Source: Ascoidea tarda (nom. inval.)
Taxonomy: Eukaryota > Ascomycota > Saccharomycetes > Ascoideales > Ascoideaceae
Direction of reading: 5' to 3'
DNA: 64,000 nt
Assembly (NCBI GenBank): GCA_030560485.1
Contig: JAKTTS010000004.1
Location: 1 to 64,000 of the forward strand
Shown here: piece by piece, positions 50,033 through 60,378 of the stretch
Numbering within the stretch: the first letter of the stretch is position 1
Layout: every line of letters begins with the position of its first letter
Position numbers and translations under genes: made by a program
The notes under the pieces: generated by a model
Database searches by the model: none
What the model was told of the DNA's origin: nothing
The model's input: only the letters and a program-made list of their open reading frames with translations

Positions 50033-50516
50033 TTAGAAATATGAGCAAACACCAGACAATCTATTGCAATCACTATCAAACAGCACTGTCTTGTAAATTG
50101 GAGGATCTTCTAGCAAACCATCCACAACATCACTGCTAAGGCTAGTTTCTGAAAATTTTCCACTTATTTCAAATCAAATACAAATCAAGCAGTTCCGTCA
50201 CGTGATAGACTGCACTGCATGGCTTCAAACGCTGGTTGGATGCAGATCTGTGTCTGTGGCCGAGCGGGCTAATGTCGTGCAGCACTTTAAGCGCCAGTTC
50301 GAAGCGAGCTGGGGTTGCTTTGTCGAAGATGCCGAGCAATTTCAGAAGTGTCGGTAATTGCCTGTTTGGGTGTCTCATTTATTGTCTTATTTTCAGGATG
50401 AAACTGGAGCAGAGGCTGGTCGTTGGAGGCTCGAGTGCTGCTGCCTCTGGTGAAGATATTTAACTCAGTGTTGTGCAGTTGTTCTTCCATTGCTGGTACC
50501 TCTTTTCCATTTGCAA
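50033..50516. promoter_or_regulatory. Divergent GCN1/ANP1 promoter with E-box and TFIIIC-like boxes
   Basis: CACGTG at 50199-50204. TGGCCGAGCGG at 50257-50267 is a perfect-looking Pol III A box, and GTTCGAAGC at 50297-50305 resembles a B box, about 40 bp apart on the plus strand. No acceptor, D or T stem can be formed, so it is not a tRNA. The GC content of 50200-50350 is elevated. Confidence 0.5.
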
Positions 50517-52406
50517 ATGCACTCTCTAAGACTACGGGATTTGAACAGTTCTCCGGTGCTATCTCCCACCTCTTCCTCCGATACTACTTCCTCTGCCTCT
50601 ATTCTGGCCAGCGACCTAGAGTCCAATTCGTCCAATTCTTCCACTCTTTTCGATTTTTTTCACCACTCCAGCAAGAAATCAAAAAAAAAACTTGTTTTGC
50701 GTTCTTTAAAGCTTTTTCTTGCTTTTATAAACTGGCTCTTCCTTATAATCGTTCCGTTATTTACGGTTTACTACTATTTATTTGTCAATCATTACATCAC
50801 CTACAATTTGTTCGACTCAATCAACACCATCACTCTTCATCTCAATCCCAACTCCGATTTCAACCGTCACATCAATAATCCTCATCAACCAACTGGCGAT
50901 AGTCATTTATTAGATCGCTTGAATATTCCCGATTTTAGTTCTGAAAGTTTCAAGGACTGTAATGTTGAGTTTTATGACTTGAACGATTATCAATCAACAG
51001 GCGAGGGCTGGAATAACGAAGAACGAGTCTTGTTCTTAGTTCCTTTGCGAGATGCCTCTAAACACTTGCCAATGTTTTTCTCTCATATGGTCAATCTCAC
51101 CTATCCTCACCGTTTAATTGACTTGGCCTTTTTAATATCTGATACTAAAGACTCAACCTTAAAAGATTTGAAAACCCATTTACATCTAATTCAGAGCTCT
51201 CCGAAAAAATCTTTACATTTTGGTAGAATTGACATCTACGAAAAAGATTTCGGTCAATCAGTTGGTCAATCTTTTTCCGATAGACATGGCTTTCAGGCTC
51301 AAGGTCCAAGAAGAAAACTCATGGCCATTGCAAGAAACTGGTTGCTATTCAACGCCTTGAAACCAGATCATTCTTGGGTCTATTGGAGAGATGCTGATGT
51401 TGAAATCATTCCTAGAACTATTATTGAAGATTTAATGCACCACAATAAAGATGTCATTGTTCCAAATGTTTGGAGACCCTTGCCAGATTGGCTAGGTTAT
51501 GAACAACCTTACGATTTGAACTCATGGCAAGAATCCGAAGGTGGAATTGATCTAGCTGACTCCTTGGATGACCATGACTCTGTAATTGTCGAAGGCTATC
51601 CCGAATATCAAACTTGGAGACCTCATTTGGCCTACCTAAGAGATCCTTACGGTGATCCAGAAGTTGAAATGGAATTAGATGGCATTGGTGGAGTATCAAT
51701 CTTAGCAAAGGCAAATGTTTTTCGCAGTGGCTCCATGTTTCCTGCTTTCAGCTTCAAGAAACATGCTGAAACTGAAGGCTTTGGCAAATTATCAAAGACA
51801 ATGGGTTTCGGAGTCTTTGGTTTGCCTCATTATACAATTTGGCATATCTACGAACCAAGTAAAGATGATATAAAACACATGGAGTTTATGAAAAAAAAAG
51901 AAGAAAGAAAAAAAAAAGAGTTGAAAAATAAATTAATATTTAACAAAGCCTGGAGAAATGCTTTTGAAAGTGTCGATGACGAATGGAAAAACGAAAAGTT
52001 TGATGTCTTCAAAAACACAATAATGAAAAATAGAAAAATTGATGTTGACTGGTCCGAAGTTGATGAAGTTTTACAACTAGTGGATAAGAAACCGGGTGAA
52101 ATAGATTATAATGATCATGAGGATGTTCAACAAAATGTCTTTAATTATCAACTTGATTTTACAAAAATGTTTGAAAAAGAAAAAACTTATCAAAAAAAAT
52201 TAAAAAAAATATTAAATCCCATCAAAGAGTACGGTGATCATCCAAATGAACAAGTTTTCGGCGATTGGGGAGATGCTTCCTTCAAAAATAAAAATAAAAA
52301 TAAAATATTGAAATTTGTAAAGTTTGATCCAAAGTTAATTGAACACCCAGAGGATGAAGACAATGATTTAGACAAAGATGCTAACCAGATTGCTAACAAC
52401 AATGAA

Positions 52407-52439
<33 letters not shown>

Positions 52440-53588
52440 GATAGTGATGGTAATAACAATCGTGAAATTTCTGATTCGAATTTTGTCACTGAAGACAACC
52501 CTGAAATTGAAGTTTCTGCTGATGACATTCTAAACTATGTCCTTGATTTTGCTAATCTTGATTCAGACAAAAAAAAATCTTCTACAGTTGATAAAAACAA
52601 TATTTATGTTGAAGCTTTGCAATTGAATCAGCATATCGTCCAAGATTCTAAAAAATCATATGAAGAAAAAATGAAAGAATTGAGAGGATTACTAAATAAA
52701 TATAAAAATGATATAAAAATTAAGGAGAAACCAAGTAATCCCAAGTATTCTGTCAAGTCCATTAAAAATCAAAATGACCAAAAACTTTCAAATTCTGACT
52801 CAAAAATAAGTCAATCTCACTCAGAAAAAATTGAATTAAATGACAGCCCTTCAGCTTTTGAAAAAGATGAATCGAATAATAACGAAGCCAATAGCAATAA
52901 CAACTTCTTGTCACAAGAAAATTCAGACTCAAAAATAAATGATAAATCTGAAAACCAAGAAAATGGTAATGATTCTTCTGATCATGATAACACAAACTTT
53001 CTTGATGAATCCTTATTTGATGAAATTAAAGAAATTGAGAATGATCTCACTCTTCAAAGTGAAAGCAACGAAGATATATATAAAGATTTAGAACTTCATA
53101 TAAATAAAAATGAAGAAAACTTAAACCATGATTTTGATATAAATGAAGATAATAATCAAAACCAATTAAATGATTTGAGAAATCAAGGTAATGACGAAAA
53201 CGTACTTGATAATAATATCAATGAAGATAAATCCATTTACAAAACTGAAAATCAAAATGAAAATCATAATTCAAACAAAGATTATGAGGCATTTGAAAAT
53301 AGTATTGATGATGAGATTGATAACAAAGTATATAATGATCACTCCTCTTCTAATAATATAGATGAGAAGGAAGTTATTGCCAACTTGAACTACCAATTGT
53401 TTGATGATATAAATTTTAAAAAAGAAAAAGAAAAAGAAAGAAGAGAAATTCAAAATTCTGAATATTCTCAGGATGATGAAAACATTGAGGCATTGAACTC
53501 AAACGAAGAAAATAGTTTAGATTCGAAAATCGATTCCAATTCTGAAGACCAAATTCTAGAGTATGAAGAAATAATTAATGATGTGTAG
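50517..53588 (+). CDS. ANP1: Anp1-type Golgi mannosyltransferase with long acidic tail
   Basis: Subunit of the cis-Golgi alpha-1,6-mannan polymerase complex (M-Pol II; GT62 family with Mnn9 and Van1). The catalytic region (about 160-440) is very close to S. cerevisiae Anp1. It includes EFYDLNDYQSTGEGW, the donor motif DAD (D292, D294) in YWRDADVE, the block DVIVPNVWRPLPDWLGYEQPYDLNSW and GLPHYTIWHIYEPS. One membrane segment (about 68-95) gives type II topology. The first ATG is 50517. Unusual: 1023 aa against 500, because an Asn/Asp/Glu/Lys-rich low-complexity tail of roughly 550 residues follows the catalytic domain, including (Asn-Asp)n around 52415-52445. S. cerevisiae Anp1 ends in a much shorter Gln/acidic tail. 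Confidence 0.94.
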
Positions 53589-53842
53589 GCTATGATTTGC
53601 ATTTCAATCAATATAGAAAATTATAATATTCCAAAATTTATTTTAGATTTTTATTTTATAGATTTTTACACTGTTTTTTTTGTGTTCAATTTTATGCGAC
53701 TTCTGGGTTCTATAGTGTTTCTTTGTTAGAATTCCAAGGTAATTTTTATTTTGATTAGAAAATTAACGAAAGAAAAATATATGGTGTATAGTGTGTTCAT
53801 AATTAAAGTACAATCAATATTAAAAAAAAGTAGGACAATAAG
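53589..53842. other. Convergent flank
   Basis: 254 bp AT-rich DNA between convergent ANP1 and LOC1; nothing recognised. Confidence 0.4.
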
Positions 53843-54523
53843 TTAAACAAATCCAACTTTTTTTTTGCTTTTAGCTGTATCACCAGATGTGCTATTGCTA
53901 TCATCATGGGTATTTGCAACTTGCTTCTTTGCTAATTTTGAGTTTCTTCTTCTCAAGGTTCTAGCTAAATTGGCCTTTTGTTTCAATTGCAACTTTTTGT
54001 CATTTAGTTTATTTATCTTTTCATTCTCTTTTACCTCCAATTCTTTTCTTTTCAAGTCTCTAATTTCTTCCAATCTCTTGGCTTTTTCTACCTTTGATTC
54101 ATTTACCAAATCATTTTTATCCATAATCATCTTAACAATTTTATTCAATACAATTGTGTCATTATCACTTATAAATTTTTTGCCCTTCTTTTTACCTTTT
54201 TTTATAATTTTACCACCAGGTCTTAGAGCTGTATTCAAGGTTGGTATGTCCAAATCTTTTTCATCTATTTGAATAGAATGGTGCTTTTTGTTACTGTTCA
54301 AGGAAGATTTTGGCACTTTTGAAGCGTCTTTCCCATATAAACGCACTTTAGACTGATCTTTCTTCACTTTATTCTTTGATACAGATGGAGCATTGGATTT
54401 TGGAGTCTGAATAGGTTTGGAAATCAAAAGATTTCGGGCTTGGGAATCACTTTTGACGTCTGAATTCACAGACCTAGTGAGGTCTTGTTTTCGTGTCTGT
54501 TTTTTGGCTGATTTGTAGGCCAT
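53843..54523 (-). CDS. LOC1: Loc1, 60S assembly and mRNA-localisation RNA-binding protein
   Basis: Nucleolar dsRNA-binding factor needed for 60S maturation and, in S. cerevisiae, ASH1 mRNA localisation. 226 aa (204 in S. cerevisiae). Conserved blocks in order: DSQARN near the N-terminus, KVKKDQSKVRLYG, DLDIPTLNTALRPGGKI, KKGKKKGKKFISDNDTIVLNKI, a long basic coiled coil (KAKRLEEIRDLKRKELE), and NLARTLRRRN. The ending KKKVGFV matches the KKVSFAQ-type end. Highly basic throughout. Start ATG 54523 matches the family N-terminus; divergent from the uL22m gene with only about 136-280 bp between. Confidence 0.93.
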   Translation of the reverse strand: MAYKSAKKQTRKQDLTRSVNSDVKSDSQARNLLISKPIQTPKSNAPSVSKNKVKKDQSKVRLYGKDASKVPKSSLNSNKKHHSIQIDEKDLDIPTLNTALRPGGKIIKKGKKKGKKFISDNDTIVLNKIVKMIMDKNDLVNESKVEKAKRLEEIRDLKRKELEVKENEKINKLNDKKLQLKQKANLARTLRRRNSKLAKKQVANTHDDSNSTSGDTAKSKKKVGFV

Positions 54524-54658
54524 CTTGAATTAAAATATATCAGTACAATCACACACTTCTCTTTGTAAATAAAAAGCAAAATTGAATTTCTTTCTCTTTG
54601 GTGTGTGAAAATTAATCTGAAAAAAAAAATTATTTGAAAGACCTGTTAATGTATCATT

Positions 54659-55855
54659 ATGCATATACATGCAATAGTGCACTTTATAAACCGGGCAACC
54701 TTTGGGCCAAAATCCATTCATTGGATTTGCAAAGAGGAACAATTTTCAGCTTCAACTCCCAAAAAACAATTCTGTGCCAGTGTTTTCGGTTTGAATCTCA
54801 CCATGCTCCTCAACAATGTCAAGCAAACAACCTCAAGGCTGTCAAATTATATGGGCTTGGTTTTCAATAGGGCCTTTACACACCTCATTTCTGGAATAAC
54901 AACATGCAAAGCAGCAGGTGCTTTTAATAATAACTTTCATGTGGTGAAGCACTTCAGTTCATTTTCAATTCAAAACAACGAAAAAACGAGCTCGATATTT
55001 AGTGACTTGACTACAGTCGATAAGGACACAAAAACTGAAGCATTGACAAATCGAATTGCTGAGGGTTTTGATGCTATTGGGTCGCAGGAAGAACTGCCTG
55101 CTTCTAAAACTGAAAACAATCTCGAAGATATTGATGAAGAAACTGCTCAAAGAATCAAACTAGCTAAAGAAACTGAAAAGGCCAAAAAGCGCATTCAAAA
55201 AGTTGAAGATGATCCAGAGTTAGTGGAATTTAATAAAAAGTACATTATAAATCAAGCTGCTGATGATTTGCTTTCCCCACTAAAGCGAAAAGTATATTTG
55301 GCCAATGTTAAAAAGTTTGGATTTTTTAAAAATAATCAAAATGTTCAGGTTGAGGGAAAAAGTTATGTTTTGAATCTTACAAAAGAAGAAATTCAAAGTT
55401 TGGAGCCTTCAATCTATTTGAAATCCTTCAGACTAATCGGTTCTACAAAGAAAGCATTGCATATTGTTCGGTTACTAAGAGGACTAACATTAAAGGCAGC
55501 TATTGCTCAGACCCAATTTATTGAAAAGAAGGTTGCAAAAGAATTTTCTCCAATTCTAGAAAGTGCCATTGAAACCGCAAAAACCTATAACTTAAATGCT
55601 AATGATCTTTACGTTTCAGAAATTTGGGCTGGATCAGATGGTGAAACAGAAAAGGGACTTGATCCAAAAAATAAAGGTAGATTTGGTATAAAACGTTTTA
55701 GAAGACATCATATCAAAGCTGTTTTAAGAACATCTCAAACACTTAAAAGATTAAACTATGAAAAACTTGAGTTGCAGAAAAAGAAAAAACCTGCGTTTAC
55801 TCCTTTAAGAAACCTTGGAATCACTACTCGTCAATCCCAATTCATGAAATGGTGA
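54659..55855 (+). CDS. MRPL22: Mitochondrial large ribosomal subunit protein uL22m
   Basis: Mitoribosomal protein at the polypeptide exit tunnel. The C-terminal uL22 fold (about 230-398) contains LIGSTKKALHIVRLLRGLTLKAAIAQTQFIEKK and the basic hairpin KGRFGIKRFRRHHIKAVL. 398 aa from the first ATG (54659); starting at the third Met (54803, context accATG) would give 350 aa with a presequence rich in Arg, Asn and Ser, closer to the 309-aa S. cerevisiae protein. I keep the longer form but consider 54803 as likely. The start is the only real uncertainty. Confidence 0.9.
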   Translation: MHIHAIVHFINRATFGPKSIHWICKEEQFSASTPKKQFCASVFGLNLTMLLNNVKQTTSRLSNYMGLVFNRAFTHLISGITTCKAAGAFNNNFHVVKHFSSFSIQNNEKTSSIFSDLTTVDKDTKTEALTNRIAEGFDAIGSQEELPASKTENNLEDIDEETAQRIKLAKETEKAKKRIQKVEDDPELVEFNKKYIINQAADDLLSPLKRKVYLANVKKFGFFKNNQNVQVEGKSYVLNLTKEEIQSLEPSIYLKSFRLIGSTKKALHIVRLLRGLTLKAAIAQTQFIEKKVAKEFSPILESAIETAKTYNLNANDLYVSEIWAGSDGETEKGLDPKNKGRFGIKRFRRHHIKAVLRTSQTLKRLNYEKLELQKKKKPAFTPLRNLGITTRQSQFMKW

Positions 55856-56193
55856 AACAAAGTACATTATAAAAGATTTTAACATCTCATTTACATGTAA
55901 ATAAAATATATTTGATGATTTCATTCAAAAAGCTTATTGATTGTAGAGACGCTTACAAGGTAAAAAAGTAGAACGGTCACCTGATTTTTCAAGAGTAGTA
56001 TTTATTACCTATCTTTTCTATACTCTTTTCTACTTAATTATTGATATAGCAGAATTTTCTTGTTCACGTGCTACGAGGTTCAAGAATGTAAATAAAGCTC
56101 ATTGAGGAAAACAAGTAATGCAGCAATCTATTTGATAGGTCCAATTATATTAACTAGACACCAAATTTAACAATTAGAAGCAAAAAGTAAGTA
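55856..56193. promoter_or_regulatory. WRS1 promoter
   Basis: CACGTG at 56065-56070, 129 bp upstream of the start codon. Otherwise A-rich leader immediately before the ATG. Confidence 0.5.
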
Positions 56194-57480
56194 ATGTCAA
56201 CTGAGAAATTAAGTGAAGATCTTTCGGAGTTATCAGTTCAGGAGGAGGCAAAAGAACAGATAATCACACCTTGGGAAGTTGAAGGTGCAGTGGTTGATGG
56301 AAAAGCCCAACTGATTGATTACACCAAACTAATTAAACAGTTTGGTACCAGACAGATTAACAATGAAACACTAGAACGTTTTACTAAAGTCACAGGACAC
56401 GAACCTCATATTTTTCTAAAGAAGGGAGTATTTTTTTCTGAAAGAGATTTTAATAAAATCTTAGACTTGTATGAGCAAGGTAAACAATTTTTCCTTTATA
56501 CAGGAAGAGGACCTTCTTCATCATGTATGCATTTGGGTCATATGGTGCCTTTCATTTTCACAAAATGGTTGCAAGAAGTGTTTGATGTGCCATTAGTTAT
56601 TGAGCTAACAGATGACGAAAAATTTTTGTTCAAACCAAAATTAACAATTGATGATGTAAAAAAGTTTGCAGTTGAAAATGCCAAAGATATTATTGCAGTT
56701 GGTTTTAAACCTGAAAATACATTTATATTCAGCGATTTGGAATACATGAATGGAGCATTTTATGAAAATGTCGTTAGAACATCAAGACAAATCACCACTA
56801 CAACGGCAAAGGCAGTTTTCGGATTTAAAGATTCTGATTGTATTGGAAAAATTCATTTTGCATCAGTTCAAATTGCAACAGCATTTCCATCAAGTTTTCC
56901 AAATATTTTAGATCTACCACCAAAAACGCCATGTTTGATTCCTTGTGCAATTGATCAAGATCCATATTTCAGGGTTTGCAGAGATGTTGCAGACAAATTG
57001 AAATTTAGTAAACCCTCGTTGATTCATTCAAGATTCTTTCCAGCATTGCAAGGGTCAACAACTAAAATGTCAGCATCTGATGTAAATACAGCAATATTTA
57101 TGACAGATACAGCAAAACAAATTCAGAAGAAAATAAATAAATTCGCATTTAGTGGTGGACAAGCAACGATCGAAGAACACCGTAAATATGGAGGAGATCC
57201 CGAAGTTGATGTTGCCTATCAATATTTGAGTTTTTTTGCGAATGATGAAGAGTATTTACAAAAACTTTATGATGATTACAAATCTGGAGAATTGTTAACA
57301 GGTGAATTGAAAAAGGAGTGCATTCAGGTTTTGCAAAAATTTGTTAAAGAATTCCAAGAAAGAAGGAGATTAATTGATAAGAACACATTGGATGGTTTTA
57401 TGAAACCTCATAAATTGGTTTTTGGTGAAAAAGAGAGATTAGTGCCAATTAAGTCGAAACCAGCTAAAAATAGCAAATAA
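56194..57480 (+). CDS. WRS1: Cytosolic tryptophanyl-tRNA synthetase
   Basis: Class I aminoacyl-tRNA synthetase charging cytosolic tRNA-Trp. 428 aa (432 in S. cerevisiae). HIGH-type motif MHLGHM within YTGRGPSSSCMHLGHM, KMSKS-type motif KMSAS in GSTTKMSASD, and diagnostic CAIDQDPYFRVCRDVAD. The N-terminal residues TPWEVEGAV are typical of eukaryotic TrpRS. One in-frame CTG at residue 40 (56311), where other species have Asn, Ala or Ser, a position that does not decide Leu against Ser. Confidence 0.97.
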   Translation: MSTEKLSEDLSELSVQEEAKEQIITPWEVEGAVVDGKAQLIDYTKLIKQFGTRQINNETLERFTKVTGHEPHIFLKKGVFFSERDFNKILDLYEQGKQFFLYTGRGPSSSCMHLGHMVPFIFTKWLQEVFDVPLVIELTDDEKFLFKPKLTIDDVKKFAVENAKDIIAVGFKPENTFIFSDLEYMNGAFYENVVRTSRQITTTTAKAVFGFKDSDCIGKIHFASVQIATAFPSSFPNILDLPPKTPCLIPCAIDQDPYFRVCRDVADKLKFSKPSLIHSRFFPALQGSTTKMSASDVNTAIFMTDTAKQIQKKINKFAFSGGQATIEEHRKYGGDPEVDVAYQYLSFFANDEEYLQKLYDDYKSGELLTGELKKECIQVLQKFVKEFQERRRLIDKNTLDGFMKPHKLVFGEKERLVPIKSKPAKNSK

Positions 57481-57760
57481 AATATATCAAATAGTAAATC
57501 GAATTGTAATAAAAATATGAATATATTTAAGGTTTGACTAAATGAATTATAAATAACATTGGAAACATTTTTGTGTTTTTTTTTTGTCGTTTGAAATAAT
57601 TTATATTGAAGATATAGAAAATAAATACCATTAGAATATAGCAAAATTAATGATTGTAATTTTCATTCAAGTAAAAGACGTAACCTAGAAGGAAAAAAAA
57701 CCCAAAACTTCTTGTTGCAATAAAAGATTTTATAAAGATTGAAGCCACCCACTAGATGAT

Positions 57761-58082
57761 TTAGTCATCATAACCAGATAAAGTCAAATCTCTGGGTCTA
57801 TTTGGTATTGGATAATAGGTAGGAACAGGTGGAGCATCTTCAAAAAGATATTTTCTTCTCAAGGGAGTTATAAACAATACACCCAATGGACCAATTATAC
57901 CAATGACAGCAGAAAAAAACAAATTTGGCTTGGTGTGAGCATAAAATCGCAAAGTCTATTGGAAATGAAAATTCAACTAGTCAGTTTGACAGCCCGAGAA
58001 TCGAGAGAGGTGGATAACCATAACATACACGAATAGGGTTTCTTAAAAACAAAGGTTTTTCACCAATATATCTTTCATCCAT
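57761..58082 (-). CDS. NI9M: Complex I accessory subunit NUO9.5/NI9M, two exons
   Basis: Small single-span accessory subunit of mitochondrial NADH:ubiquinone oxidoreductase, known in Neurospora (9.5 kDa) and Yarrowia (NI9M). Complement of exon 1 58029-58082 (18 codons) joined to exon 2 57761-57955 (64 codons plus stop), total 82 aa. Donor GTATGT (58028-58023), acceptor AATAG (57960-57956), intron 73 nt. Exon 1 ends NPIR and exon 2 starts TLRFYAHTKPNLFF, rebuilding the family core NPIR-x2-R-x2-AH-x-KP. The membrane span FSAVIGIIGPLGVLFI is followed by PLRRKYL, PPVPTYYPIPNRPR and the C-terminal GYDD. It indicates that this yeast retains Complex I. Family from memory of conserved pattern; symbol follows Yarrowia. 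Confidence 0.9.
57956..58028 (-). other. Intron of NI9M
   Basis: 73-nt intron with GTATGT donor and TAG acceptor. The branch sequence is not an exact TACTAAC; a CTGACTA-like word about 30 nt before the acceptor is the best candidate. Confidence 0.88.
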
Positions 58083-58587
58083 TTTGAACCGTTGTTATAT
58101 TGACACTTTGAGTCCAACCTGAGTGCTGATGGATGAGAGCTGATATAAATCGATGCACTTAGTGAAAATGGGCAATAGCTGATTATTTCTCGTGCATCCC
58201 ATTGGTTCTGAAACCTTCCCGATACAGCATTTCTCAGAGTGGAAGCTACTGTTTGAAGCGTATTCTGTTTTGTGACCGTATACTGACTATATCGGGTAGC
58301 TTCCCTTTCGGGTGCAGAGCCGCTCATGTTGAGAGTTGCCCTCTAGCAAGTTGAGGATAAGAAATCAATCATATTGTGACATGTTCATTAACCTTTTTAT
58401 GAAATTCTTGATAAAGGGTTAAAAAGAGCACTGGGTCGTGGTATTCGCCTATTTTTCACTTTACTTATTTGCCATCGAGTTCTATTTGTCATAAATTGCT
58501 GTTCATATCTCGCTTTTTTTTTTTTGCTCTCAATTTACTTATTTTGCACTACCTGTTTTCCATTACTACCGACAATAGACTATCGTC
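58083..58587. promoter_or_regulatory. NI9M/SHR3 divergent promoter with interleaved inverted repeats
   Basis: Two inverted repeats interlock: CCCGATA (58218-58224) with TATCGGG (58290-58296), and GGAAGCTAC (58241-58249) with GTAGCTTCC (58296-58304). The order A-B-A'-B' cannot form nested hairpins and would give a pseudoknot if transcribed; paired factor sites are more likely. No TATA box is obvious near NI9M. Confidence 0.5.
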
Positions 58588-59244
58588 ATGGGTTTATATC
58601 AAGATCTTTTACCATTATCAACTGGGATTGTTGTTGCAGCCTCGTCATTTTGCTTGGGTATTGTTTATGCCAACTTTCAATACGATTATAAAACTTTGAT
58701 TTTTAAAGATGGAACTGAAGCTGATTTTATAAATTCGTTAAATCACTATACCACTTGGGCTAATTCTCCACTTAAGATATTACATATTTTGCATGTTGTG
58801 TTAGGTGTTGGTATATTTGGTTTTTGTATAAAAATCTGGAAGCCAACCGATGATACTTATTTATTTGATTATTCATGTTTATTCATGTTTATTGCTTCAA
58901 TGATTATCTACGCTACTAATTTAAAAATTGGAGCTGATAGTTGTATCCATGGAGACTGGGGAGAAGTTGACATGAAGACTGGTATTAACGTTATGGCAGC
59001 TTCGCAAATAATGGTTGTGTTTCTTTTAACAGGTGTTTTATTTTTACAAGCTGGTCAATTTTATTCCGAATTTGATTTCAAAAGAAAAACCGCCAAACTC
59101 GAAGCTGAATATCGTGAAAAGGAAAACAAAGCCAAAAAAGAATTGGATGAAAAAAGTGAAAAAAACAATCAAAAGAATTTCAAAAAAAACAAAAATTCCA
59201 AAGGTGAAAAGGTTGAAGGCAAATCAACTGGAGTTGAAGCCTAG
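58588..59244 (+). CDS. SHR3: Shr3, ER chaperone for amino acid permeases
   Basis: ER membrane protein required for folding and COPII packaging of amino acid permeases. 218 aa (210 in S. cerevisiae). Four membrane segments: TGIVVAASSFCLGIVYANF (about 12-30), ILHILHVVLGVGIFGF (about 64-80), LFMFIASMIIYATNL (about 97-111) and NVMAASQIMVVFLLTGVLFLQ (about 132-152). Conserved HYTTWANSPLK and HGDWGEV. The cytosolic C-terminal tail (from about 160) is a Lys/Glu-rich coiled coil, the known COPII-contact side. Divergent to NI9M. Confidence 0.92.
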   Translation: MGLYQDLLPLSTGIVVAASSFCLGIVYANFQYDYKTLIFKDGTEADFINSLNHYTTWANSPLKILHILHVVLGVGIFGFCIKIWKPTDDTYLFDYSCLFMFIASMIIYATNLKIGADSCIHGDWGEVDMKTGINVMAASQIMVVFLLTGVLFLQAGQFYSEFDFKRKTAKLEAEYREKENKAKKELDEKSEKNNQKNFKKNKNSKGEKVEGKSTGVEA

Positions 59245-59601
59245 ATCAATGCTACTAAGCCAACAATTCTAAAAAGAAATGGCTTTTGGTAACGGAACTG
59301 ATAGTTTCATATTAAGATGATAAGAATTTATGTACAAGTATGCCAATAATTTTGAATTTTTTTTTTTCTTCAACTCAATTATGTTTTTGTATTTATAGTT
59401 TTAATCCAAGTTTATTAATTAACGTTAATTGATGTTAGTTTTTATTATATATACAATACAGTAAATTAAAAATGATAATCTACAAAATGATAAAAAGTGA
59501 TTAAAAAGTGATTAAAAAATCAAAAAAATCAAAAAAATCAAAAAATCATTTATTTGTTATTAGTGTCTAAGGGGTTATAAAATATATGAAGATTAAAAAA
59601 C
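59245..59601. repeat. Convergent flank with (ATCAAAAAA)n tract
   Basis: 357 bp between convergent SHR3 and RPS3. A short tandem array of ATCAAAAAA/GTGATTAAAAA units covers about 59495-59548; the rest is AT-rich with nothing else recognised. Confidence 0.6.
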
Positions 59602-60378
59602 TTAGGCAGTTTGAGATTCAACAGGAGCTTCAAGAGGAGCTTCAGCGGGGATTTCGGCTTGTTCTTCAATTTCTTCAGGAGCTTCTTGAACAGGGACCTC
59701 TTTGTGGTTTTTGACGTATGGAGCAGGAATTTCCTCATCTTCTTTTGGAGGAATAACATTGACATAATCAGGTAAGGAGTTTGGACCGAATCTTCTCTTT
59801 GAAGGATCAACCATGATTTTAACTTTGATACCTAAAACACCTTGTCTCATCAAGACGTGCCTGGTAGCAGTGTCAATAAAGTCCTTTGAAGGTTGACCGG
59901 AGTGGATCATAAAACCATCAGCGAATTTCATTGATTTTGCTCTGGCAGCTCTTAATTTACCAGAGATGACAACTTCAACACCTTTGGCACCACTCTCCAT
60001 GACGTATCTGACAACACCATAGGCAGCCCTTCTAATGGCCAAACCGTTTAATAATTTGAATTTGAGAGATTCTGCTTGAGCAGTGGCACTTAAACCACGC
60101 TCTTGAATTCTTTCTGCGTAGAGAACAAGGGTGTTTGGAGCAAATTTGAATCTTTTTTGGACCAAGGAGGTTAATTCATGAATTCTACGACCATTTTCAC
60201 CTAAAATTTCTTGTGTTCTGATGGCTCTGATAATGATTTCAGTTTTTGTTGGGGTGATTCTAACTTCAACGCCAGAATAACCTTCGGCAGCCAATTCTCT
60301 GGTGAAAAATTCGTTTAATTCAGCAAAGAAGACACCGTCGGCTACCAATTTCTTTTTTTTAGATAATAAAGAGACCAT
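59602..60378 (-). CDS. RPS3: 40S ribosomal protein S3 (uS3)
   Basis: Small-subunit ribosomal protein at the mRNA entry channel. 258 aa (240 in S. cerevisiae). Near-identical N-terminal body: [23 protein letters not shown], type II KH domain with GENG loop (about 61-64) and [25 protein letters not shown]. The C-terminus is longer and ends in a Pro/Glu/Ala-rich tail rather than the short S. cerevisiae end. No intron. No in-frame CTG seen. CACGTG 156 bp upstream at 60534. Confidence 0.98.
   Translation of the reverse strand: MVSLLSKKKKLVADGVFFAELNEFFTRELAAEGYSGVEVRITPTKTEIIIRAIRTQEILGENGRRIHELTSLVQKRFKFAPNTLVLYAERIQERGLSATAQAESLKFKLLNGLAIRRAAYGVVRYVMESGAKGVEVVISGKLRAARAKSMKFADGFMIHSGQPSKDFIDTATRHVLMRQGVLGIKVKIMVDPSKRRFGPNSLPDYVNVIPPKEDEEIPAPYVKNHKEVPVQEAPEEIEEQAEIPAEAPLEAPVESQTA

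Noticed and set aside
50257-50320. tRNA-Leu/Ser gene
   Set aside because: The A box looks perfect, but neither acceptor, D nor T stem pairs, and no anticodon arm forms. Kept only as TFIIIC-like boxes.
58043-58327. 94-codon minus-strand ORF over NI9M exon 1
   Set aside because: It overlaps the well-supported exon 1 in another frame and the interleaved repeats of the promoter; no homology.
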